Below, piece after piece: positions 54,663 to 63,196 of a DNA stretch of 64,000 nt. Position numbers and translations under genes: made by a program. The DNA comes from VRUE01 sp045805805 (GTDB lineage Bacteria > Actinomycetota > Thermoleophilia > Solirubrobacterales > 70-9): the NCBI GenBank assembly GCA_045805805.1, contig JBJMKO010000102.1, forward strand, positions 7,883 to 71,882, written 5' to 3'. The notes beneath the pieces are model-generated. The model saw only the letters and a list, made by a program, of their open reading frames with translations. It made no database searches and had not been told where the DNA came from. Within the stretch, counting starts at the first letter, position 1, and the number at the start of each line of letters is the position of its first letter.

Positions 54663-55234
54663 GCGGGTAGCGCGAAGCAGCCGTGGATCGAGGAGCAGGA
54701 GATCGGCTGCTCTCCCGAGGCGGCCATCCTTTCCGTGCTGAGCGCGGCCTCCTCCTCGATTTCGAGCCTGGCTCGATCATGGATCTCGATCGCGCGCCGG
54801 CGGCCTTCGGCGTCGAAGACGAGCTTTGTGCGTGCGAGGTAGAAATTCTTGTCGCTGCCGAGGATCCTCGCCTGCAGCGAGAGCAGCATGTCGTCAACGA
54901 TCTTCTGGGCGAATTCGCCGCTGAGATGCTCCTTGAGCTCGGGCTGAAGGTCTTCCCATTCCTCCGTGTCGACCAGGTGGCGCTCGGTGGCGCGGTAGAA
55001 GTGCTCGATTGCCCCGCGTACCGGACGGTCGCCGACTTGCTCCGCACAGCCGAGCTTGACGAGCTTGTTGACGTGATAGCTGACGTTGCCCACCGGTTCT
55101 CCCAGCTTCCTCGCCATCATCGCCGGGCTCGCCGATTCTTCGGTGAGGATCATCAGCAGTTCCGCGCGCAGCGGATGTGACATCGCCTTGAAGCGGTTCA
55201 AGGTCGCTTGTCTTTGTTGGGTGTCCACCGCCAT
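54650..55234 (-). CDS. ArsR-type winged-helix transcriptional regulator
   Basis: 194 aa. N-terminal winged helix: FKAMSHPLRAELLMILTEES, ASPAMMARKLGEPVGNVSYHVNKLVKLGCAEQV, then GAIEHFYRATERHLVDTEEW. The C-terminal 100 residues are helical. Belongs to the ArsR/HTH_20 group; the effector is unknown. Its stop codon lies inside the XerD arm of the dif-like site (54650-54652). A palindrome upstream at 55331-55354 is a possible operator. Confidence 0.85.
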   Translation of the reverse strand: MAVDTQQRQATLNRFKAMSHPLRAELLMILTEESASPAMMARKLGEPVGNVSYHVNKLVKLGCAEQVGDRPVRGAIEHFYRATERHLVDTEEWEDLQPELKEHLSGEFAQKIVDDMLLSLQARILGSDKNFYLARTKLVFDAEGRRRAIEIHDRARLEIEEEAALSTERMAASGEQPISCSSIHGCFALPAQPK

Positions 55235-55330
55235 GCTCGTGCTCCTCTCTAGGGGAATTGGAGCACTTGATGATATTGGCTCTAAAGCGCTCGTGCTTTG
55301 AATTTCCCCCTTCTTAGGTGACGTTCCTAC

Positions 55331-55354
55331 ATTGGTGGAACTTCTTCCACCAAT
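55331..55354. promoter_or_regulatory. Perfect inverted repeat in the ArsR upstream region
   Basis: ATTGGTGGAA-CTTC-TTCCACCAAT, 10-bp arms with a 4-bp spacer, about 97 bp upstream of the ArsR start. The 303-bp gap 55235-55537 also holds a looser pair (GGAATTGGAGCAC and GTGCTTTGAATTTCC) and a tiny frame at 55407-55466; nothing else was recognised in it. Confidence 0.55.
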
Positions 55355-55406
55355 CGTCAGGTCTAGTCAGCAGGCACTTCTCGCACACGAAGGGAGGTGA
55401 TGCGCG

Positions 55407-55466
55407 ATGAAGCCGATCAAGACCGAGCCGCTGGTCCCTCTGATGTCGCTTGGCAAGGGGAACTAA
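55407..55466 (+). other. Possible 19-codon frame behind a strong ribosome site
   Basis: AGGGAGGTGATGCGCG precedes ATG 55407; the frame reads MKPIKTEPLVPLMSLGKGN then TAA. It lies in the ArsR/DsbA intergenic region with no modification enzyme nearby. It may be a leader peptide or coincidence. Confidence 0.2.
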
Positions 55467-55537
55467 GTGGTGGCAGGGGTCGATCTCCGTCTGTTCAGGC
55501 GGAGTTCGGCCCCCTCTATGGGACTCTGGCCGGTCTG

Positions 55538-56305
55538 TCAGCGGGCGCTGGAGATCGCCGATTCGAGCGAGCCGGCGGTGCTCGGGGTCCCCAGGGCTTC
55601 CATGCCGGTGGGGCCCGGCCCTTCGAGGGCAAAGGACGGCGTGCCGGTGAAGCCGAGACTTTCGGCCTGCCGGGCCGATTCGGCGACCCGATCGAGCACG
55701 CCCCTGCTCTTGCGGTCGCGGTTCCACCTGCCGATGTCGGGCACCCCGGCACCCCGGGCGATCGCGGTCAGGAACTCGTCGGTGACGTAGCCGGAGTCCT
55801 CGGTGCCCTGGTTGCGGTAAAAGAGCTCGACGAAATTCCAGCCGCGGCCCTGCTCGCCGGCGGCGATCGCGGCAGCGCCCGCGGGTGTCGATTCAGGGCC
55901 GATGATCGTGTAGTTGCGAAAGTCGAGCTTGGCATCGCCGCTGCGCACTTGGCGTTCGATGATCTGCGGCAGCACTTCTTCCGAGTAGCCCTTGCAGACC
56001 GGGCACTGCAGGTCGGCGAACTCGAGGACGGCCACCTTGGCGCTCGGCTTGCCGAGGACCATGCTGCTCTGCGGGATGCCGGCCAGTTCCCGGTCCACCT
56101 CGGAGGTGTGCTGGATGTTGCCGCTGTCGCCACCGCTGGTCTGGTTCTGGCTGATCACGATCAGCACCGCCACCAGCGCCAGCGCCAGGAACCCGGCGGC
56201 GCTGCCCGCCTTGATCAGCGTCTGGCGCCGCTCGCTGGTTCCGGCCTGCTCTTCTTGGCGCGGCCGCTCTTGGCGGCGCGCCTCGCGGTCGCTGCGTCCG
56301 CTCAC
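55538..56305 (-). CDS. Membrane-anchored DsbA-like thiol oxidoreductase
   Basis: 255 aa. Charged N-terminus, one membrane segment (about 37-56, AGFLALALVAVLIVISQ), then a DsbA/thioredoxin_4 domain with the active site FADLQCPVCKGYSEEVLPQ (CPVC), RNYTIIGPESTPAG and the cis-Pro loop GFTGTPSFALEG. It introduces disulfides into exported proteins. GTG 56305 overlaps the VKOR stop by 4 bp; VKOR would reoxidise it. Confidence 0.92.
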   Translation of the reverse strand: MSGRSDREARRQERPRQEEQAGTSERRQTLIKAGSAAGFLALALVAVLIVISQNQTSGGDSGNIQHTSEVDRELAGIPQSSMVLGKPSAKVAVLEFADLQCPVCKGYSEEVLPQIIERQVRSGDAKLDFRNYTIIGPESTPAGAAAIAAGEQGRGWNFVELFYRNQGTEDSGYVTDEFLTAIARGAGVPDIGRWNRDRKSRGVLDRVAESARQAESLGFTGTPSFALEGPGPTGMEALGTPSTAGSLESAISSAR

Positions 56306-56733
56306 CGGCCGGTCCCCACGTATCCGAGCATGCGGGTCCCGTTGGTGGCGAAGAGCAGGGTCATCAGCACCGCGCTGGCGACGCACCACTGGCAGATCGC
56401 TTCGATCCTAAAGAGCTCGAGGTAGGTCAGGTAGAGGCTGAACCCGAAGCCGACCAGCGAGACCGCGAAGCCGGCCATGCGAGCGCCATCGCCACGGAGG
56501 AGTGCGCAGCCGAGCAGCAGGGCGTAGCCGGCGATGCCGAAGACGGCGAGGTTGACGCCGGCCAGGTGCGAATAGGAGCTTTCGGCGACGGTCCGGCAGC
56601 CGTGCCCGCCGGCGATGCAGACCGGTGCACCGCCACCGGAGTCGGCGATCGCGATGTAGGTGGCGACGCCGATGCCGAACGTGGCGAGGAAGGTGCCGAT
56701 CCCCCGCAATGTCCCCTCGGCCGGCGGTTTCAT
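56302..56733 (-). CDS. Vitamin K epoxide reductase family protein
   Basis: 143 aa, four membrane segments. Loop cysteines CIAGGHGCRTVAESSYSHLAGV and the quinone-site pair ICQWCVAS are present. Bacterial VKOR replaces DsbB by passing electrons from DsbA to menaquinone. Upstream of and overlapping the DsbA-like gene, the classic pair. Confidence 0.93.
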   Translation of the reverse strand: MKPPAEGTLRGIGTFLATFGIGVATYIAIADSGGGAPVCIAGGHGCRTVAESSYSHLAGVNLAVFGIAGYALLLGCALLRGDGARMAGFAVSLVGFGFSLYLTYLELFRIEAICQWCVASAVLMTLLFATNGTRMLGYVGTGR

Positions 56734-56767
56734 CGTCGGGACGCTAGTCGAACCGCCTTCGGGAAAC

Positions 56768-57604
56768 CTAAGGTTGGGCGGCGAAAGCGGCGATCGCCCG
56801 GGAAAGCCGCCCGCCCTGCCAGGCCAGCGGCGACTCTCCCTCCCCCTCGCTGACCAGTCGCGCCCGGGGCAGGTGCTCGGCGTAGGCGGCGGCGACGGCG
56901 TAGGGATGGCCCGGGTCGGCGGCGTCGCGACTGGCCACGACCAGCGCCGGCACGTCTATCGACTCCAGGCCCTCCAGGCCCTCGAACGGGCGCGAGCGGG
57001 GCACCTCGCGCAGCGCCGTGACGATGGCGTCGAGGTGGCGATGGCGCAGCATCCGCTCGCGGGTGAAGCCCAGGACCGAGTCGCGCCAGGCCGGGTCGAT
57101 CCCCTGAGAGCGGTCGATGTAGGCGACGAAGCCGTCGACGCCGCCCACGTCCAAGGCTTCGGCCAGGCCGTCCCAGTGGGCCAACGACTCCACCGAGGTC
57201 GTGCCGTCGTAGGCCGGGCCGATCACGACCAGGCCGGCGAGTCGCCCAGGATTTCGGAGGGCATAGGCGATCGCGGTGTGGGCGCCCATCGAGTGGCCGC
57301 CGAGGACGAAGCGGCGCTCGCCGACGACCGCCTCGACAACCGATTCCAGGTCGGCCACGAGCTGCGGGTATCCATAGCCCGTGCCCGCCAGGGCGGGGTC
57401 GGACTCGCCGTGCCCGCGGGCGTCGTAGAGGATCACCGTGTGACCGGCGCGCTCCAGGGCCCGCGAGCCGTGGATCACGGACCGGCGGGTCGCCGTGATC
57501 CCGTGACAGAGGACGACCGGTGGGCCCTCCCCCACCGCCTCGCCGCGGATCACGGGGCCTGAGCCGGCGCTGAAGGGCCGCGGCGCGGCGCCGGCCGCCG
57601 GCAT
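56768..57604 (-). CDS. Alpha/beta hydrolase
   Basis: 278 aa. Oxyanion region VVLCHGITATRRS, nucleophile elbow FVLGGHSMGAHTAIAY (Ser), acid in VPALVVASRDAADPGHPY (Asp), and late LVSEGEGESPLAWQG, where the usual His is not clearly placed. Broad esterase/lipase or C-C hydrolase class; substrate unknown. Overlaps the peroxiredoxin stop by 1 bp. Confidence 0.85.
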   Translation of the reverse strand: MPAAGAAPRPFSAGSGPVIRGEAVGEGPPVVLCHGITATRRSVIHGSRALERAGHTVILYDARGHGESDPALAGTGYGYPQLVADLESVVEAVVGERRFVLGGHSMGAHTAIAYALRNPGRLAGLVVIGPAYDGTTSVESLAHWDGLAEALDVGGVDGFVAYIDRSQGIDPAWRDSVLGFTRERMLRHRHLDAIVTALREVPRSRPFEGLEGLESIDVPALVVASRDAADPGHPYAVAAAYAEHLPRARLVSEGEGESPLAWQGGRLSRAIAAFAAQP

Positions 57605-58104
57605 CAGCCGAGCGAGGCGAGCGCCCGCTCGAGATCGTCGACCGACTGGTAGGTCGAGCCGGTCCGCGAGACGTGGCGGTAGCGGACGACTCCCTCACCG
57701 TCGACGACGAAGATCGCCCGCATCACGTAGCGCCCCCCGGGCGCGTCTTTCAGCTCGGTGAGCCGCGCGAGAGGCCCTAGCCAGCCGGTGACCCCGTAGC
57801 TCTTGCTGACGGCGAGGTCCTCGTCCGCCAGCAGCGGCACGTTCAGCTGCTCCTCCTGGGTCCAGCGCTCGTGCGAGTCGACGGATTGGGGAGAGATGCC
57901 GACGACCTCGGCGTCGAGTTGGTCCAGTCGCCCGGAGTTGTCGCGATAGGAGCAGAACTGGGCCGTGCAGATGCGGGTTGCGTCGCCTGGGTAGAAGGCG
58001 AGCACGACGTTGCGGCCGCGCCGGTCGGAGAGCTTGAAGGTCTCCCCTCCCGTACCCGGCAGCTCGAAATCCGGTGCCGCGTCGCCTACGTCGACCTTTG
58101 CCAT
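57604..58104 (-). CDS. Peroxiredoxin (BCP/PrxQ-like)
   Basis: 166 aa. Starts VDVGDAAPDFELPGTGGETF; active site VVLAFYPGDATRICTAQFCSYRD with peroxidatic Cys in ICT and a second Cys five residues on, the PrxQ arrangement; AIFVVDGEGVVRYRHV. It reduces hydrogen and organic peroxides using thioredoxin. Coupled to the hydrolase gene. Confidence 0.92.
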   Translation of the reverse strand: MAKVDVGDAAPDFELPGTGGETFKLSDRRGRNVVLAFYPGDATRICTAQFCSYRDNSGRLDQLDAEVVGISPQSVDSHERWTQEEQLNVPLLADEDLAVSKSYGVTGWLGPLARLTELKDAPGGRYVMRAIFVVDGEGVVRYRHVSRTGSTYQSVDDLERALASLG

Positions 58105-58123
58105 GGCGTCTGAACCTAGAGGA

Positions 58124-58798
58124 CTACCCTTTTTCGATCGTGATCTTCTCGATCAGCACGGGCTGTTTGGGTGTTTCCGACGAGGGCGTGGCGAGGCTGT
58201 TGATCTTGGCAACTGTGCCGTAGCCCTTGCTGACTTTGCCGACGAGGGCGTATTCGGGAGGTAGCCCCGCGTCGGCCGAGGTGACTACGAAGAACTGGCT
58301 GCCCGAGCTCCCCGGGGGCTCTGCTGGGCTCTTGGCCATCGCCACGACGCCCTTGGTGTAGGAGGCGTTTTCCGGCGGCACCTCGACGACGCTGTAGCCG
58401 GGACCACCGGAGCCGGTGCCTTCCGGATCTCCTCCCTGGATCACGAAGCCGGATACCACCCGGTGGAAGGTGAGGTCGTCGTAGAGACCTTCGTCGGCCA
58501 GGTAGGCGAACGAGTTGGCCGTTTTCGGCGCCCGCTGCGTATCGAGGGCGATGTCGAAGCTGCCACAGCTCGTCTGGACCACGGCAGTCAGCTTTTCTCC
58601 CCGCTTCACGGCCTGCTTCGGCGTCGGCAGGCTGACGTCCTTGGGTTCGGGTGTTTCGACTTCCTTGCAGCCGTTGGCGCCGACGGTCGCCGTCGTGGTC
58701 GAGTCGTCGCTGCCCCCGCAGCCGATCAGGATCGCCGCCATCGCGACGACCGCGAAGGCGGCGAGGACGATCCATCTGCGATCTGGCCCCTGCTTCAT
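58124..58798 (-). CDS. Cyclophilin-type peptidyl-prolyl isomerase lipoprotein
   Basis: 224 aa. Lipoprotein signal with lipobox AILIGCGG, Thr/Ser linker, then a cyclophilin fold: FDIALDTQRAPKTANSFAYL, YDDLTFHRVVSGFVIQGGDP, GSSGSQFFVV. It assists folding of exported proteins at the membrane surface. ATG 58798 puts a basic n-region before the hydrophobic helix. Confidence 0.92.
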   Translation of the reverse strand: MKQGPDRRWIVLAAFAVVAMAAILIGCGGSDDSTTTATVGANGCKEVETPEPKDVSLPTPKQAVKRGEKLTAVVQTSCGSFDIALDTQRAPKTANSFAYLADEGLYDDLTFHRVVSGFVIQGGDPEGTGSGGPGYSVVEVPPENASYTKGVVAMAKSPAEPPGSSGSQFFVVTSADAGLPPEYALVGKVSKGYGTVAKINSLATPSSETPKQPVLIEKITIEKG

Positions 58799-58858
58799 CG
58801 CCGGAAGCCTAGACGACTCCCGCCTGGTTTCGCGTCTCGCTCTTGCGATCATCGGCGG

Positions 58859-59347
58859 ATGCGCCCTCCTCCCCTAACTCCGCTTGCGGCCGCGGTCCTG
58901 CACGTGCCGGTCCCCGAGCGGGCCCTGGTGATCGGGTGCGGCGACGGCGAAGCGGTGTTCTTCCTCGCCCGTGAGTTTCCCGCGGCGCGGGTCCGAGGCG
59001 TCGATCGATCCGAGGCGCTGGTGCGAGAGGCGAGCGCTCGGGTCGGCCTCGACCCCGAGGGCCGGGTCGCCTTCAAGGTGGGCGGGCCGCGGGCACTGCC
59101 CTATCCCGACGCCCACTTCGACCTGGTCGCGGAGCAGGGCGGTCGCGTCTCGGCAGCCGAGACGGCGCGGGTCCTGCGGCCCGGCGGACACCTGATCCTC
59201 GCTGGCCCAGGGCAATCGCGCCTAGCGGCCGGCGTTCGGCAGGAGTTGCATCGCCGCCGCCTCGCCCGTATGGGGATAGAGCCGGTATCGATCGACTCGG
59301 TGGGCGTCGGCAACTTCTTCGTCGGCCGCCTCTCCCCCGGCGGCTGA
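58859..59347 (+). CDS. Small SAM-dependent methyltransferase-like protein
   Basis: 162 aa. ALVIGCGDGEAVFFLAREFP (motif I), VRGVDRSEALVREA, ALPYPDAHFDLVAEQGG and LRPGGHLILAGPGQSR. Short for the class; lacks most of the C-terminal substrate region. Divergent from the cyclophilin gene. Substrate unknown. Confidence 0.75.
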   Translation: MRPPPLTPLAAAVLHVPVPERALVIGCGDGEAVFFLAREFPAARVRGVDRSEALVREASARVGLDPEGRVAFKVGGPRALPYPDAHFDLVAEQGGRVSAAETARVLRPGGHLILAGPGQSRLAAGVRQELHRRRLARMGIEPVSIDSVGVGNFFVGRLSPGG

Positions 59348-59377
59348 TCCGTCGTCGCCATTTAGGCTGCAGCAGGC

Positions 59378-60268
59378 ATGGATGGCATGCCGTTCACCCT
59401 GCTGGTCAACCCGTCGTCGGCGCACGGGCGCACGCTGAAGATCCTGCCCCTGGTCGAGCAGGAGCTCGACGCGCTGCGCATCCCCTTCCGGGTCGAGCGC
59501 ACACGCGGGCTCGAGGACGGGGCCGGCCGGGCGCTGCGCGCGGTCGAGGCCGGTGAGATACCCGTGGTGGTCAGCGGCGATGGCCTGATCGGGGCCGTCG
59601 GAGGCGCGATGGCGGGCTCGGAGACACCGCTAGGGATCGTGCCCGGCGGGCGCGGCAACGACCTTGCTCGGGTGCTGGGCATTCCCGACGACCCCGCCGG
59701 CGCCGTCGCCGTGCTCGCGGCCGGCGAGACGCGCCGGATCGACGTTGGCGAGGCGAACGGCAAGCGCTTTCTCGGCATCGTCAGCGTCGGCTTCGACTCC
59801 GAGGCGAACCGCCTCGCCAACGAAACGGGTTTCATGCGCGGTAACCTGGTCTACGCCTACGCCGCCCTGCGCACCCTCCTCACCTGGAAGCCGGGTCGCT
59901 TTACGGTCCGGGTCGACGACGAGCGGGTCCGCTTCACGGGCTACTCGGTCTCGGTCGCGAACAGTCGGGCGTTCGGCGGCGGCATGTACATCGCGCCCGA
60001 CGCCGAGCTCGACGACGGCGAGTTCGACATCGTCGCCGTCGGCGAGGTGGGGAGGCTCCGTTTCGTGAGTAACCTGCCGAAGGTGTTCAAGGGCACGCAC
60101 GTGGATGAGGACGAGGTGCGCGTCTTCCGTGCTCCGCGCCTGGAACTGACGGCCAGCCGCCCCTTCCCGGTCTACGCCGACGGCGAGCACATCGCCGACC
60201 TCCCCGCCTCCTTGCGCATCCTGCCCCGGGCGCTCAGCGTGCTGGCGCCGCCTGCGGCCGGGGATTGA
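59378..60268 (+). CDS. Diacylglycerol/lipid kinase family protein
   Basis: 296 aa. Kinase motif VVVSGDGLIGAVGGAM (GDG) and nucleotide loop PLGIVPGGRGNDLARVLGI; GFDSEANRLAN; C-terminal beta domain with SNLPKVFKGTHVDEDEVRVF. The family phosphorylates diacylglycerol, phosphatidylglycerol or long-chain bases. Overlaps murT by 4 bp, so it is transcribed with the peptidoglycan amidation operon. Confidence 0.9.
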   Translation: MDGMPFTLLVNPSSAHGRTLKILPLVEQELDALRIPFRVERTRGLEDGAGRALRAVEAGEIPVVVSGDGLIGAVGGAMAGSETPLGIVPGGRGNDLARVLGIPDDPAGAVAVLAAGETRRIDVGEANGKRFLGIVSVGFDSEANRLANETGFMRGNLVYAYAALRTLLTWKPGRFTVRVDDERVRFTGYSVSVANSRAFGGGMYIAPDAELDDGEFDIVAVGEVGRLRFVSNLPKVFKGTHVDEDEVRVFRAPRLELTASRPFPVYADGEHIADLPASLRILPRALSVLAPPAAGD

Positions 60269-61683
60269 CGGCCTTGGTCCCGGGAGAGGATCGGCGCGGG
60301 AGCGCGACCGGGCCGCTGTTCGGGGCGAAGCTCGCCGCGGCGCGGGCGATAGGCGTCGCCAGCAGGGCAAGTGGCCGCGGTGGCGGCACGACCCTGCCGG
60401 GACGACTGCTGCTGAAGTGGGAGCCGGAGGCCCTGGGGCGCCTCGGCGCGCGTCTCGATCGCGGCACGACGATCGTCAGCGCCACCAACGGCAAGACGAC
60501 GACGGCGGGGATGATCGCCACGATTTTGGAAGCCGAGGGTCGTAGTCCGGTTCACAACCGGGCCGGCTCGAACATGACTTGGGGCGTGGCCACGGCCCTG
60601 CTCGAGCAGCGTGGCCAGGAGGGTCTCTTCGAGGTCGACGAGGCCTGGTTGCCCGAGGTGACGAGCGCGCTCGAACCCTCCCTGATCGTGCTCGGCAACC
60701 TCTTCCGCGACCAGCTCGATCGCTACGGGGAGATGGAGGCGCTGGCGGCCGGCTGGGCCGGGACGGTCGACGCGCGAGCGGGGAAGACCCGCTTCGTCCT
60801 CAACGCCGACGACCCGACGATCGCCGACCTCGGGCGCGACGCCGCCGGAGAGCCCCGCGACGGCATCGTCTACTTCGGCGTCGAGGATCCATCGCAGGCC
60901 CTGCCGGAGCTCCAGCATGCCTTCGACGCCAAGCACTGCCGCCGCTGCGGACATCCCTACTCATATGAGCGTGCCTTCGTCGGCCACCTCGGCCACTACT
61001 CGTGCCTGAGCTGTGGCGCGCGGCGACCCCGGCCGGATGTGGCGGCAACCGAGATCGAGCTGCTCGGCATGGCCGGCTCGCGAATCCTTCTGCGCACCCC
61101 ACAGGGCCCGATGCGGCTGGAGTTGCCCATGCCGGGCCTCTACAACGTCTACAACGCCCTCGCGGCCGTTGCCGCCGCTTCGCAGCTCGGCGTGGTGCCC
61201 GAGCGGATCGCCTCAGCCCTGGCCGAGCTGCGCGCCGCCTTCGGCCGGGTCGAGACGATCGACGTCGGAGGAACACCGCTCTCGATCCTCCTGATCAAGA
61301 ACCCCGCGGGCGCCAACGAGGTGCTGCGGACGCTCCGCCTCGAGGCGAGCGAGAAGGGTCTCGATCTCTGGCTTGCCCTCAACGACCGGATCGCCGACGG
61401 GCGCGACGTCTCCTGGGTCTGGGATGCGGACTTCGAGTTGCTCGAGGGTGCCGTGCGCCGCGTCGTCTGCGCCGGCACCCGAGCCGCCGAGATGGCCGTG
61501 CGGCTGAAGTACGCTGGCTGGCCCGTGGACGCGATCGAGGTCGAGCCGGGTATCGAGCGCTCGCTCGATCGAGCCCTGGAGGGCGCCGGCGGACGCCTTT
61601 TCGCCCTCCCCACCTACACGGCCCTGCTGGAGCTGCGCAAGCTGCTCGCACGCCGCGGTCTCGCCGAGGAGTTCTGGCGATGA
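60265..61683 (+). CDS. murT: Lipid II isoglutaminyl synthase, MurT subunit
   Basis: 472 aa Mur-ligase-like. ATP loop VSATNGKTTTAGMIATIL; RAGSNMTWGV; EVDEAWLPEV; IVLGNLFRDQLDRYGE; the MurT-specific Cys4 zinc ribbon CRRCGHPYSYERAF ... CLSCGARRP; then a C-terminal MurT domain. With GatD it amidates D-Glu of lipid II. TTG 60265 overlaps the lipid kinase stop. GatD lies downstream, separated by a methyltransferase. Confidence 0.94.
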   Translation: MTALVPGEDRRGSATGPLFGAKLAAARAIGVASRASGRGGGTTLPGRLLLKWEPEALGRLGARLDRGTTIVSATNGKTTTAGMIATILEAEGRSPVHNRAGSNMTWGVATALLEQRGQEGLFEVDEAWLPEVTSALEPSLIVLGNLFRDQLDRYGEMEALAAGWAGTVDARAGKTRFVLNADDPTIADLGRDAAGEPRDGIVYFGVEDPSQALPELQHAFDAKHCRRCGHPYSYERAFVGHLGHYSCLSCGARRPRPDVAATEIELLGMAGSRILLRTPQGPMRLELPMPGLYNVYNALAAVAAASQLGVVPERIASALAELRAAFGRVETIDVGGTPLSILLIKNPAGANEVLRTLRLEASEKGLDLWLALNDRIADGRDVSWVWDADFELLEGAVRRVVCAGTRAAEMAVRLKYAGWPVDAIEVEPGIERSLDRALEGAGGRLFALPTYTALLELRKLLARRGLAEEFWR

Positions 61684-62411
61684 GCGAGGTGATCTGGCAC
61701 GACGTCGAGTGCGGTGGCTACAGGGCTGACCTGCCGCTCTGGGAGGAGCTTGCCGACAGCCTCGGCGAGGAGGAGGTGATCATGGAGCTCGGCTGCGGTA
61801 CGGGGCGTGTAACCCTGCACCTCGCCCAACGGGGCGCCTATCTCGTGATCGGCCTCGACCACGACAAAGAGCTGGTCGAAGCAGTCTGGGAACGGGGCCA
61901 GGGGACCACCGGCGACGCGGAGTACGCAGACGTGCGCGATTTCACGCTCTCCTCCACCCGGTTCGGCCTGATCCTGGCGCCGATGCAGCTGGTCCAGCTG
62001 CTCGGAGGTCGCGAGGACCGGATCCGCTGCCTGGGCTGCGTCGCCCAGAACCTTGCGCCGGGTGGCCGCGCCGCATTCGCCATCGTCGAGGAGCCCCCGG
62101 CCGCCGCCCCACAGGGATCCGCCCACCCGCTTCCCGACGTGCGCCAGGTCGAAGGCTGGGTCTACTCCAGCCTGCCGCTCGAGCCGGTGGTGGACGGGGA
62201 CTCGATGGTCCTGCGGCGCTTGCGTCAAACCGTGACTCCGGACGGCGAGCTCTCCGAGGAGCCGAACGAGGTCGAGCTGCGGCTCCTCACCGCTGAGGTG
62301 CTCGAGCGGGAGGCCGCCGAGGTCGGTCTGCGGCCAATCGATCGTCGCCAGATCCCGGCGACCGAATCGCACGTCGGCTCGACCGTCGTGCTGTTGGAGG
62401 GAGAGCCCTGA
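61680..62411 (+). CDS. Class I methyltransferase inserted between murT and gatD
   Basis: 243 aa. Motif I VIMELGCGTGRVTLHLAQRG, GLDHDKELVEAVWERGQG, FGLILAPMQLVQLLGGREDR, LAPGGRAAFAIVEEP. Overlaps both neighbours (4 bp with murT, 1 bp with gatD), so it is a true operon member. A role in lipid II or wall-precursor modification is an inference from position; the substrate cannot be read from sequence. Confidence 0.88.
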   Translation: MSEVIWHDVECGGYRADLPLWEELADSLGEEEVIMELGCGTGRVTLHLAQRGAYLVIGLDHDKELVEAVWERGQGTTGDAEYADVRDFTLSSTRFGLILAPMQLVQLLGGREDRIRCLGCVAQNLAPGGRAAFAIVEEPPAAAPQGSAHPLPDVRQVEGWVYSSLPLEPVVDGDSMVLRRLRQTVTPDGELSEEPNEVELRLLTAEVLEREAAEVGLRPIDRRQIPATESHVGSTVVLLEGEP

Positions 62412-63148
62412 TGGAGATCCGGCTGCTCGCTCTCTATCCCGAGCAGATGAACATCTACGCCGATCGCGGCAACATCGTCTTCCTGCGCCGGCGCTGCGAG
62501 TGGCGGGGGATCGGCTTTTCCTATGCGGCCGCGGGTCTGGGAGACGGCTTCGACCCGGCCGATCACGACTTTCTCTACCTCGGCGGCGGGCAGGATCGCG
62601 ACCAGCTGGCGGTCGCTGCCGACATGGTCGAGACCAAGCAGGGGGCGATGGCCGCAGCGGTAGAGGACGGCGCCGCGGTGCTCGCGGTCTGCGGCGGCTA
62701 CCAACTGCTCGGCCACAGCTACCAGCTGGGAGAGCAGCGCCTACCGGGGCTCGGCCTGGTCGACCTGGAGACGGTTCGCAAACCGGGTCCGCGGCTGATC
62801 GGCAACGTGGCGATCGAGGTCGATCTCGGGACGGGACCCCGGACCGTGGCCGGGTTCGAGAATCACGGCGGCCGCACCAGTCTGGGCGCAGGCGTCGAGC
62901 CCTTCGGGCGAGTAGTCAAGGGGTCCGGCAACAACGGCGAGGACGGCACCGAGGGCGTGCGGCTGCACAACTTGATCGGCACCTACCTGCACGGCCCCCT
63001 CCTCCCCAAGAACGCCTGGCTGGCAGACCACCTGATCGCCCTCGCGCTGGAGCACCGCTATGGCACCCGTCCAGACCTCGAGCCGTTGGACGACACCCTG
63101 GAGCAAGCCGCCCACGAATCGGCCCGATCCGCTGCCGGCGTTCGTTGA
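62411..63148 (+). CDS. gatD: Lipid II isoglutaminyl synthase, GatD glutaminase subunit
   Basis: 245 aa class I glutamine amidotransferase-like (GATase_3). LALYPEQMNIYADRGNIVFL, nucleophile in AVLAVCGGYQLLGHSY (Cys), HGGRTSLG and catalytic His in GTYLHGPLLPKN. Supplies ammonia to MurT. The C-terminal end forms one arm of an inverted repeat. Confidence 0.94.
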   Translation: MEIRLLALYPEQMNIYADRGNIVFLRRRCEWRGIGFSYAAAGLGDGFDPADHDFLYLGGGQDRDQLAVAADMVETKQGAMAAAVEDGAAVLAVCGGYQLLGHSYQLGEQRLPGLGLVDLETVRKPGPRLIGNVAIEVDLGTGPRTVAGFENHGGRTSLGAGVEPFGRVVKGSGNNGEDGTEGVRLHNLIGTYLHGPLLPKNAWLADHLIALALEHRYGTRPDLEPLDDTLEQAAHESARSAAGVR

Positions 63149-63194
63149 AGGATTTTCGGGGTCCTAACCCCGGTAAAGCTTCAACGAACGCCGG
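63135..63194. repeat. Inverted repeat at the gatD 3' end
   Basis: CCGGCGTTCGTTGAAG and CTTCAACGAACGCCGG are perfect 16-bp arms around a GGGG-TCCTAA-CCCC hairpin. It covers the gatD stop codon and ends 3 bp before the dut stop. Likely bidirectional terminator for these converging genes; compare 25496-25601. Confidence 0.8.
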
Positions 63195-63196
63195 GA

